The position numbers and the translations under genes were made by a program. From Shewanella violacea DSS12 (lineage in GTDB: Bacteria > Pseudomonadota > Gammaproteobacteria > Enterobacterales > Shewanellaceae), in the NCBI RefSeq assembly GCF_000091325.1, contig NC_014012.1, positions 2,524,824 through 2,588,823 on the forward strand: a stretch of 64,000 nt of DNA. Direction: 5' to 3'. The notes under the pieces were generated by a model, which worked only from the letters and a program-made list of their open reading frames with translations, ran no database searches and had not been told where the DNA came from. Of the stretch, positions 55,587 through 63,013 are shown in pieces; positions within the stretch are counted from its first letter, which is position 1, and every line of letters begins with the position of its first letter.

Positions 55587-57071
55587 TTATACTGTTGAAC
55601 CTGCAATTTGTGCCTGTATTGAACCATTCTGGCTTATCGCCTTACTGGCCCCCTCTAAACTATCCCCTTCCTTATTAATAAGGTCTTTGATAGATTTCAT
55701 CTGCTCAGCCTTTGCTTTGTCATACCAGTCATGGCAGAATTCAAGGAAATCCTCTTTCAGGATCAACTCCTCAATCTTTTTCTGCAGCTTGGCTTTCTCA
55801 ATAGCAATTGAGCCTTGAGTTATATCGTTCCCAGCCTCAGCCGTCCCACGCACTATTTCTAAGGTCGTGCAGGTACAAGCCTTGATTGCTGCCTTTATCA
55901 CCTCAGAACGAACTTCTTTAACCACCTGTTTTGTGATATCTTCGGCTGTGATTTTAACGCCTTCCTTGATTGCTTTTTTACCGACATTTTCAACTGACTT
56001 AGTGACCAACTTCTCGATGGATTCCTTGCTAAAAGCATCCACCAATTGGCTTAAAATCCTCTGCCTTAGTGTTTTTTCCGTCTTCTGTGCAACTTCCGTT
56101 GCGACCTTCTCAAAACTCTTACCCAAATTTTCAAGCACTTTATTTGCAACACTGTCAGACACCTGCTTCCCTATATCTTTGGCTACCTCTGTCATGGCCT
56201 CTGATGACTTACTCGCAATCGTCTCCAGTAGCTTACCCGCGCCCTCTTGCACCGCTTTTTCAGTACCTTTTGCAATGCCACGTGCAGCCGAAATCGCTCG
56301 TCCAGCCTGAAACATATCCAAGGCCATAGCGACAACTTCGCAGCCAAGTTGGACCTTAGACGCAACATCGATAACGCTTTGCCATTTATCTCTATCGGCA
56401 CCACACAATATGGCAGTTTCTGCAGCAGCCTTGACCATGCCGGCCACCCCAGCCCCCAAATATGCGGTGCCATCAGCTATATCCAAGGCACCGCCAACAA
56501 CATCCCCCATGGCACAGCGCAACCCCCCTTCGACGAGTTTGATTGCGCCATATATCGCTTCTGCTGCACCGACAATCCAATCAAACACCGCCCCAAATAT
56601 GCCTCCTTTTTGAGCTTTATCGGCCTGCTCAACTGCTTTGGCTAGTTGCTCTTGAAACTCATCCACTTCCTTATTACGAAGGAACTCCTGAGTCTTACTC
56701 ATAATCTTTTGGGACTTCAATGCCGCATTAGCAGTATCGGCAAAGGTCGATATACTTAGGTTCGTCGCCATCAGAACCATGGCATTCATAGGGGTATTTT
56801 CTAAGCTTGATAAGATGTTTTTTTCGCCCACATTACCATTCGAATCATTCGCTTTATTATCAAAGAAAAGCACTAAAATACGCTGTAACGCTTTCTCCGC
56901 CTGTTTCACCGTCACAGGAAGCTGGTGTTCTCCGTTTTGATTGGTCTGATATAAACTTGCCATTCCAGACCAATCTGGTAGCTTAGTCTTTGATATGTCA
57001 CTGGCTCGCTTAGTACCGTAGTTGCCGTGGAGCTGGGCTATACCTAACTCTGAAACACTATTGAGTGACAT
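55587..57071 (-). CDS. sseC: SseC-like translocator (EspD/YopB class)
   Basis: 494 residues (SPI-2 SseC 484). Two membrane segments lie at about 155-215 (FGAVFDWIVGAAEAIYGAIK; VVGGALDIADGTAYLGAGVA). Long coiled-coil stretches follow to the end. It is the main pore protein in the host membrane. It overlaps the sscA gene (its chaperone) by 14 bases, and sseD follows at once. Confidence 0.9.
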   Translation of the reverse strand: MSLNSVSELGIAQLHGNYGTKRASDISKTKLPDWSGMASLYQTNQNGEHQLPVTVKQAEKALQRILVLFFDNKANDSNGNVGEKNILSSLENTPMNAMVLMATNLSISTFADTANAALKSQKIMSKTQEFLRNKEVDEFQEQLAKAVEQADKAQKGGIFGAVFDWIVGAAEAIYGAIKLVEGGLRCAMGDVVGGALDIADGTAYLGAGVAGMVKAAAETAILCGADRDKWQSVIDVASKVQLGCEVVAMALDMFQAGRAISAARGIAKGTEKAVQEGAGKLLETIASKSSEAMTEVAKDIGKQVSDSVANKVLENLGKSFEKVATEVAQKTEKTLRQRILSQLVDAFSKESIEKLVTKSVENVGKKAIKEGVKITAEDITKQVVKEVRSEVIKAAIKACTCTTLEIVRGTAEAGNDITQGSIAIEKAKLQKKIEELILKEDFLEFCHDWYDKAKAEQMKSIKDLINKEGDSLEGASKAISQNGSIQAQIAGSTV

Positions 57072-57531
57072 AAGCGTTCTCCTTAGTGAGTGTCGCTAGC
57101 CCTTGCTGCGCACTCGCTGCAATACCACCACTTTCAGGGTGACCTTGGCACCAGCGTAAGCTGGCATTGAAGCTTTTTTCTGCATACTCTTTATTGCCTA
57201 ATGCGATATAACTTAATCCCGCATGGTAAGCCGGAAGAGGGTTATCGACTTTGATCATACCTGCTCGCCCTAAACAGAAAATGGCTTCTTCATGTTCACC
57301 TAATTGCTGACAACATATCCCCAGAGAGAATAAATAGTCATAACTCCACTGGTCGATCCGCATTAAGAGATAGAAAATTCGTTTAGCCCCTTGCAGATCC
57401 CGGCAAGCCATCAGTTGCAGTGCATATTGATATAAGACATTAAGATCAGCCTGCTCCACATCAGCCAGCATACGTAAAGAGCCACCGCGTTGAAGAAAAT
57501 GTTCCAGTACTTCAAATTCTTGCTGTTTCAT
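57058..57531 (-). CDS. sscA: SscA-like class II (TPR) translocator chaperone
   Basis: 157 residues, the same as SPI-2 SscA, with GGAGTAGAAG before the ATG. TPR repeats are visible (LYQYALQLMACRDLQGAKRI; YDYLFSLGICCQQLGEHEEA; NPLPAYHAGLSYIALGNKEY). It keeps SseC, encoded next, soluble until secretion. Position sseB-sscA-sseC is conserved. Confidence 0.92.
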   Translation of the reverse strand: MKQQEFEVLEHFLQRGGSLRMLADVEQADLNVLYQYALQLMACRDLQGAKRIFYLLMRIDQWSYDYLFSLGICCQQLGEHEEAIFCLGRAGMIKVDNPLPAYHAGLSYIALGNKEYAEKSFNASLRWCQGHPESGGIAASAQQGLATLTKENAYVTQ

Positions 57532-57541
57532 CTTCTACTCC

Positions 57542-58357
57542 TTAGCGTATGTTCTGAGCTATCGACTTGTTCATCTCGGCTAGCATGGTCTGCATGCTGT
57601 TAAGTAAACTGACCGTCACATTGTAGGTCTGCATGATTTTCTGTAACTGCAGCTGAGACTGAGACACAAAATCTGTCGCTTTACTCGACTCTGTCGCCAG
57701 CGCTGCCTTGACCTCCTTTAACTTACCTTGATCTAATGTTCCTTCATCTCCTCCATCAGCCCCAGCGAGTGTGTCAGCAATCTTTTGCATATGAGCTTTA
57801 CTGATCTTCTGCCCATCACGTTCACCGACTTCAGGAAGATGCCATATGTAGCTGGTACAGCTCTGCCCATCTACTTTAATCCCCTTTTTATCCATATACT
57901 TAACAACGTCATCCCAACTTTTACATTGCATTCCATCTGAATCTGATTCGTCTATTTTTCCTAACAGTTTCTGAAGAACTACAGCCGACGGAGCGTTTTT
58001 CCCCAGGTAGTCATCAATTGATAGGTTGCCGATTTTAATATCGTTTTTACGCATGTAATCGACAACCTCAGGTGGGAGATTTTCCATGGCGCTAGCGCCG
58101 CCTTTAGCTGCTTCTGCAATCACAGCATCCACTTTGTTGGACATCGATTGCGACTCACGAGCCACGGCAGCTTTTTCCTTCATTTCACCATATTTGGCAT
58201 CCGCCATCTCAGAGAGCAGATTCATAAACATATAGAGCACCGAGATCCCGCCAGAGAGCACTGAATCTCCTCGAGCAGCAATCTGATGTTTAATCTCCTC
58301 AGGTTGCTGAGAGTTAGTAATACTGGTTCCTTGATTCGAGACATTTGTCATATTCAC
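57542..58357 (-). CDS. Second SseB/EspA-like filament protein, with an internal duplication
   Basis: 271 residues from a GTG at 58357 (GGAGG 8 bases upstream), which aligns its start with the paralogue's. N- and C-termini match the gene at 58397 closely. The middle carries about 80 extra residues that repeat a motif: YMRKNDIKIGNLSIDDYLGK and then YMDKKGIKVDGQSCTSYIW. The EF-hand-like loop of the paralogue is degenerate here (final Glu is Lys). It may form a tip or a second filament type. Confidence 0.82.
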   Translation of the reverse strand: MNMTNVSNQGTSITNSQQPEEIKHQIAARGDSVLSGGISVLYMFMNLLSEMADAKYGEMKEKAAVARESQSMSNKVDAVIAEAAKGGASAMENLPPEVVDYMRKNDIKIGNLSIDDYLGKNAPSAVVLQKLLGKIDESDSDGMQCKSWDDVVKYMDKKGIKVDGQSCTSYIWHLPEVGERDGQKISKAHMQKIADTLAGADGGDEGTLDQGKLKEVKAALATESSKATDFVSQSQLQLQKIMQTYNVTVSLLNSMQTMLAEMNKSIAQNIR

Positions 58358-58396
58358 AATAACGACCTCCAACAAAATTTCAGGTTAGGCGGAGAA

Positions 58397-58972
58397 TTAG
58401 CGTATATTCTGAGCGATAGATTTATTCATCTCAGCAAGCATGGTTTGCATACTATTCAATAAACTGACCGTCACATTGTAGGTCTGCATGATTTTCTGTA
58501 GCTGCAGCTGAGACTGAGACACAAAATCTGTCGCTTTACTCGACTCTGTCGACAGTGCCGCTTTCACTTCTTTTAACTCACCCTGATCTAATTTTCCGTC
58601 ACCATCAGAGTTATTAGCTGTCATGAACTCATCAATAGTCTTACCTTCGATTTTAATATTATTTTTCTTCATATAATCAATAACATCAGGCGATAGCGTC
58701 GCTGTAGTATCAGGACCGTCCTTTGCACAGTCTGCAATAGCCGCATCCACTTCATTGGACTTAGATTGCGACTCTCGAGCCACGTCAGCTTTATCCTTCA
58801 TCTCACTATATTTGGCATCCGCCATCTCAGAGAGCAGATTCATAAACATATAGAGAACCGAGATCCCGCCTGAAAGTACTGAATCACCCCGTGCTGCTAT
58901 CTGATGCTTAATCTCTCCAGACTGTTGTGAATTGTGAATGCTTGTACCTTGGTTTGAAATTGGCATATCCAT
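58397..58972 (-). CDS. sseB: SseB-like translocon filament protein with an EF-hand loop
   Basis: 191 residues (SPI-2 SseB 196) with GAGGAA upstream. SVLYMFMNLLSEMADAKYSE, then ARESQSKSNEVDAAIA and DVIDYMKKNNIKIEGKTIDE match SseB/EspA closely. The C-terminal heptad helix polymerises into the filament that extends the needle. NSDGDGKLDQGE at 121-132 fits the 12-residue EF-hand calcium loop at every key position; in Salmonella SseB the same place is degenerate. Confidence 0.9.
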   Translation of the reverse strand: MDMPISNQGTSIHNSQQSGEIKHQIAARGDSVLSGGISVLYMFMNLLSEMADAKYSEMKDKADVARESQSKSNEVDAAIADCAKDGPDTTATLSPDVIDYMKKNNIKIEGKTIDEFMTANNSDGDGKLDQGELKEVKAALSTESSKATDFVSQSQLQLQKIMQTYNVTVSLLNSMQTMLAEMNKSIAQNIR

Positions 58973-59018
58973 AATAAATTCCTCATTGATTGTATTTAAA
59001 ATATAATTTTATTTAACA

Positions 59019-59408
59019 CTATAAGTATTTTCGTATTTTCTTTGGTTTAAGATTTATTCCTTTCCCCCCCTCCGCAGTAGCATTTACTTCAGATTTAAAG
59101 GAATTTTTATCACCCTCTTCGATTTCTATCTCCCCTAATGTTGAAAACTGCTTTTCTAAAGATTTAAAGTGGACTTCTAATTCACCTACTTTATTCATTA
59201 CTTTCCCTTGAACTAATTCAAAACCTTCCGGGAATGCCTTTTTCAACTTAATCAGTTTCGCCATAGCACTGGTATCTCTAGGCGATCGTTCTACAAGTTG
59301 ATTTATTTCATTTTGTAAACATTCAAACTCTTTAAGCTCGTTACCTAAAGCTGTTTTACGCCGATTAAGATCGTCCATCACTGATTTAATATCACTAAAC
59401 ATATCCAT
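59019..59408 (-). CDS. sseA: SseA-like chaperone of SseB/SseD
   Basis: 129 residues with AAGGAG upstream. Coiled, charged helices with KLKKAFPEGFELVQGKVMNK and LEVHFKSLEKQFSTLG match the order of SPI-2 SseA (NLFPQGVAG...LKKIVSLFKQLEVRLKQLN). The basic tail GINLKPKKIRKYL also recalls SseA's Lys-rich end. The gene lies directly before the sseB pair, as sseA does. Confidence 0.75.
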   Translation of the reverse strand: MDMFSDIKSVMDDLNRRKTALGNELKEFECLQNEINQLVERSPRDTSAMAKLIKLKKAFPEGFELVQGKVMNKVGELEVHFKSLEKQFSTLGEIEIEEGDKNSFKSEVNATAEGGKGINLKPKKIRKYL

Positions 59409-59499
59409 AACTATCTCCTTAACTTCATATTAAAAGATTCAAAAAATGATAATATCGAAAAAATAAAAATACACACAAAAAGTGGTCAGACCATTATAT

Positions 59500-59691
59500 T
59501 TATTTTTTATAACGACTAAATAGTATTTCAACCACCTCCTCAGCAGCATCGACAGCTTCGCTAAAAAAACTGTTATCACCAGCTAAATCACCACATTGAT
59601 AACTAACCATGTTATTTAATCTCTCCTGATACGCTTCATAAGTTTTACTGCCATGTTTAATATCTTCTTCTAACTTCGTAATTCTAGGCAT
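59500..59691 (-). CDS. ssaE: SctE/SsaE-like needle co-chaperone
   Basis: 63 residues with AGGAGG upstream. ITKLEEDIKHGSKTYEAYQE and the end FFSEAVDAAEEVVEILFSRY resemble SsaE (80 residues; LTRLEDLL... and EAIEQAENIINIIYYRY). It is expected to work with SctG on the needle subunit. It lies 10 bp after sctD, as ssaE does. Confidence 0.72.
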   Translation of the reverse strand: MPRITKLEEDIKHGSKTYEAYQERLNNMVSYQCGDLAGDNSFFSEAVDAAEEVVEILFSRYKK

Positions 59692-59700
59692 TTACGCCTC

Positions 59701-60909
59701 CTATATAATTATTGGGATATGTACTATCTCACCGGCGCGAATTAAATCCATCCCATTAATATTCATGAAGCTTATTGTATAACCAATACTTAAATCACTC
59801 CCCACTGATAACCTAGAGCCATCTTCTAATTCAACAAATGGGAACTTAGTGTTTCCACCAAAACTAACAATCTGTGAATTAAAGAACTGAATAAGTTCAT
59901 CTCTAACTGGAATATTTTGAAATACCAATTTAAATCCACCTGGATAACTCAAGTTTAATTTAGTTGCAACACTCATAACCTGCCGTTGCTTTTCTTCGCT
60001 GACTTTACCTGTGAGTACTAAAGTATTATCTACTCGCTTCACCACAATCCCAGTAAGTAACTGGTCTTTTCTAAGAATAGTGATCAATTCCTTTATCTGT
60101 TTATTGACTTGACTAGAAACATTCCAGCTAATTAATCCAGGCAAACGATTAAAATCATCGACAGTTTTATTCCAGTCCTCGCCAGCACTAATTGCACCAG
60201 ATATATTGACACTCCCAAGTTCGCCATTAAGGTTTACAACGGCGTCTGAAAATCCATTTTGAACTAATATCTGCTTCACATTTGACAACAGCTGATCGCC
60301 ACATAAGGTATGGTCCATAAACACGACCCCATGATTACTTAAATCACTTAATAGATCGGCCATTTGCTGCTGCTCTTTACAATAGCCACTTAAGGTAGCC
60401 ACACCTGAATCAGACCAAGAGACCTTTATGCTTTTCAAACCACTTTGATTAAGCTCCCTTGATAACCATTGACTCGGTGTTAACACAATCTGTAAGTGTG
60501 ATTCCTCCACTGGTGAAAACAACACAAACAACAAAACCAATAAAGAAATTAACGATGTGAATCCCAGAAAAAATAATGGCCCCCCCCTAACTAACATGTG
60601 CTTAGGAACACCCCTTATGGCGAGAACATCATCATCTTTACCCACCAAAATAGCGATATCATCTAATTCAATAACCTGATCTAAGGGGAGAAGTGTTAGA
60701 CCCTCAACAGGTTTACCATCTACCCATGTTGGGACCTCTTTTGATAGGTGCACCCCCTCTTCATCAATGAATAACTCTAACTCACTGACCTCAGATAATA
60801 TGGCAACAATATCGCCATCAGGGCCTATGGTAATACTGCCTAAAGGTAAACTGAACTCACGTCCTTGAAGGGGCCCGTTTAACCATAACAATTTGTATTT
60901 TGAAGACAT
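59701..60909 (-). CDS. sctD: SctD (SsaD), T3SS inner-membrane ring protein
   Basis: 402 residues (SsaD 403) with AAGGAG upstream. An N-terminal FHA-like domain (about 1-105) faces the cytoplasm. One membrane helix follows at 112-134 (PLFFLGFTSLISLLVLLFVL). The periplasmic part has BON/YscD repeats (SGYCKEQQQMADLLSDL; LTGKVSEEKQRQVMSVA). It surrounds SctJ and meets the secretin. Confidence 0.92.
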   Translation of the reverse strand: MSSKYKLLWLNGPLQGREFSLPLGSITIGPDGDIVAILSEVSELELFIDEEGVHLSKEVPTWVDGKPVEGLTLLPLDQVIELDDIAILVGKDDDVLAIRGVPKHMLVRGGPLFFLGFTSLISLLVLLFVLFSPVEESHLQIVLTPSQWLSRELNQSGLKSIKVSWSDSGVATLSGYCKEQQQMADLLSDLSNHGVVFMDHTLCGDQLLSNVKQILVQNGFSDAVVNLNGELGSVNISGAISAGEDWNKTVDDFNRLPGLISWNVSSQVNKQIKELITILRKDQLLTGIVVKRVDNTLVLTGKVSEEKQRQVMSVATKLNLSYPGGFKLVFQNIPVRDELIQFFNSQIVSFGGNTKFPFVELEDGSRLSVGSDLSIGYTISFMNINGMDLIRAGEIVHIPIII

Positions 60910-60910
60910 A

Positions 60911-62386
60911 TTAATCTCCTTGGTTAACCGGTTCCGCTTTGATTAGAAACAGACGCATCACGCTTTGTGTATGATGTTCAGTACTTCTAAATAAGCCTCC
61001 GAGTAAGGGAATATCACCCAATAGGGGAATCTTGTGGTCAGATGTTTCATCTCTGTCCTGTACAAAGCCACCAATCAACAGACTTTCACCTGATTTAAGG
61101 ATTGCCTGAGTTGATATTTCTGAGTTCTGTACCTGAGGGAGGGGATCACTTCTACTCACAGCCTCACTTTGTTGGCCGTCCTGTATATTCAGATTGAGCA
61201 TCACGGCTGTATGACCAGATTCCTCGATTAATCTAGGTGTGACTCTGAGTAACGTCCCCGTAGTAACCGATTCTAATTTCGCCACTTTATCCCCCTCTAA
61301 CTTGGTGTAGAAAGTGACATTTTTATCCAGTACAGCCTGAACATTATTTAAGGTCACCACAGAAGGGTGAGATAACACTTTGGCTTTTGAATTTTTCTCC
61401 AGCGCATTGAGTTTCACCATGAAATTTCCAGTGTTACCAATGACAGTGGAAATATTTTCACTGCTTGTATCGCTGTTGAAACTTACTGAGCCATTGCCTA
61501 ATTGAGCCGAAGCCGACCAATCGACACCTAGTTGTTTAAAATCTGATGCATCGATATCTAGGATTGAAACCGAAATTTCAATCATCGTTGGCTTGTTATC
61601 TAACTGCTTTATTAATGATGCATAGGTCGTAACATCTTGGCTGCTTCCCCGTACAATAATGGCATTTCGACGAGAATCAGCAGCAAAGACAGGGCCACTG
61701 ACATTGCTCACAGTACCCGAAACAGCATTGGCAACCTGATTACCTAGCTCCATCTCTTTAAGTACATTCACTAATCCAGGAATTTTTACAGACTGTTCGC
61801 GGTATTGGTATACAGAGTCGGTAGCCGATGCATATTTTAGAGGGTAAACCCGTACAATCTCTTTTGTCTCGGCGACTTGTTTGGCATTAGCATCGAGTTG
61901 CTTTGTAAACTTAGTGACATTCTTAATACACGCAGGTACACCAGAAACTTGTAGACCACTAATCCCCGTCATCGGCTTTGTTTTACAAACCCCAGCCTCA
62001 AGCATACCGGCCGCTTTAATATACTGACTGGCTCTAACTGCTGACAGACTCGTTAAAGAGAGGATTTCATTCGTAACCTCACTCACTTTATAGACGAACA
62101 AGACTTCATTGCTGTAATACCAAACCAAGCTATATCGGCGACTTAATTCTTTGATAATTTGTTTTGGTTCTTGATGCTGAATTTGACCAATAAAGGTATC
62201 GGTGATCTTGTTACTGACTGAAATTGGGACTCCATAGTTATTGGCAAAGTCCTGTAATACTGATGACAAAGCAGTACCACGACTCAGCATCACAAAAGGC
62301 TCACCTTGCCACTTTATAGACGCTAGCGGCGTTGCATATGCAAAGTTGAGATTGAGCAGTAGCAGTAACAAAAACAGTTGCTTCAT
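60911..62386 (-). CDS. sctC: SctC (SsaC), T3SS outer-membrane secretin
   Basis: 491 residues (SsaC 497). Signal peptide 1-18 (FLLLLLLNLNFAYA). N-domains run to about 250 (AADSRRNAIIVRGSSQDVT is the secretin N-domain consensus). The C-terminal secretin domain ends with LKSGESLLIGGFVQDRDETS and IPLLGDIPLLGGLFRSTEHH. It overlaps the ssaB stop (ATGA). Confidence 0.95.
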   Translation of the reverse strand: MKQLFLLLLLLNLNFAYATPLASIKWQGEPFVMLSRGTALSSVLQDFANNYGVPISVSNKITDTFIGQIQHQEPKQIIKELSRRYSLVWYYSNEVLFVYKVSEVTNEILSLTSLSAVRASQYIKAAGMLEAGVCKTKPMTGISGLQVSGVPACIKNVTKFTKQLDANAKQVAETKEIVRVYPLKYASATDSVYQYREQSVKIPGLVNVLKEMELGNQVANAVSGTVSNVSGPVFAADSRRNAIIVRGSSQDVTTYASLIKQLDNKPTMIEISVSILDIDASDFKQLGVDWSASAQLGNGSVSFNSDTSSENISTVIGNTGNFMVKLNALEKNSKAKVLSHPSVVTLNNVQAVLDKNVTFYTKLEGDKVAKLESVTTGTLLRVTPRLIEESGHTAVMLNLNIQDGQQSEAVSRSDPLPQVQNSEISTQAILKSGESLLIGGFVQDRDETSDHKIPLLGDIPLLGGLFRSTEHHTQSVMRLFLIKAEPVNQGD

Positions 62387-62778
62387 ACCACTCTCCCAAC
62401 GATAGACGCACTATGCTGCTCTAGTATTTGGCCTCTGTCTTTCTCGAGAAAATTAGCTAGCGCTTGCTGAAATAACAAGGCTTGATATAAGGCGTCTTCA
62501 TCCTGGCTTTCATCATAATAACGCCATAGAATCCATTCATTATTCTGATACTCTAATCCGCAATCTCGCGCCTCCTCACAAGCTGCGAGTACCAAGCTCA
62601 TGTGCCTTAACCAATCGCTCTCAGTCTCTATTGGTACATTTATCACTACCCCAATCGATGCTGACTGATTAAGCTCAATAACAGCAGCTTTTCTCTTACC
62701 TAACTGCCATGTCATTTTCCCTTGAGCTAATGTTGATACGAGAAGCCCATAATTAACCAACCTATCTATCATTTTCAT
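62383..62778 (-). CDS. ssaB: SsaB/SpiC-like gatekeeper component
   Basis: 131 residues from the ATG at 62778 (AAGG 4 bases upstream; GTG 62781 and ATG 62772 are alternatives). LRHMSLVLAACEEARDCGLE, then WILWRYYDESQDEDAL and QALANFLEK resemble SPI-2 SpiC (LLLAAHPDVHDYAIQL; EIEKHLAL). First gene before the secretin, as in SPI-2. With SsaM and SctW it should restrain effector secretion. Similarity is modest and eye-based. Confidence 0.62.
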   Translation of the reverse strand: MKMIDRLVNYGLLVSTLAQGKMTWQLGKRKAAVIELNQSASIGVVINVPIETESDWLRHMSLVLAACEEARDCGLEYQNNEWILWRYYDESQDEDALYQALLFQQALANFLEKDRGQILEQHSASIVGRVV

Positions 62779-62833
62779 CACACCTTGCTCTCTTCTATGG
62801 AGTAAGTATGTAAGCGATGGGATGATTACCCCA

Positions 62834-62849
62834 TCAGGTGAACACCTGA
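62834..62849. promoter_or_regulatory. T3SS operator copy 4, between ssaB and ssrA-like genes
   Basis: TCAGGTGAACACCTGA, perfect inverted repeat, preceded by A. It lies 55 bp before the ssaB start and about 165 bp before the divergent kinase gene, so ssaB is the likelier target. Confidence 0.75.
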
Positions 62850-63013
62850 AGTAAAACGCAATTTAGGAGTAAGTTAAGGTATAAGTTAAGGGAGACTAAA
62901 CAAAGTTTGGTGGGGAGCTGTTAACATTAATGAATAAAAACTCAATGCAAGCACGTAATTATTAAGGTATTTTCTATAACCACATGAGAGCTGCAAAATA
63001 ATGATGAGAAAAG

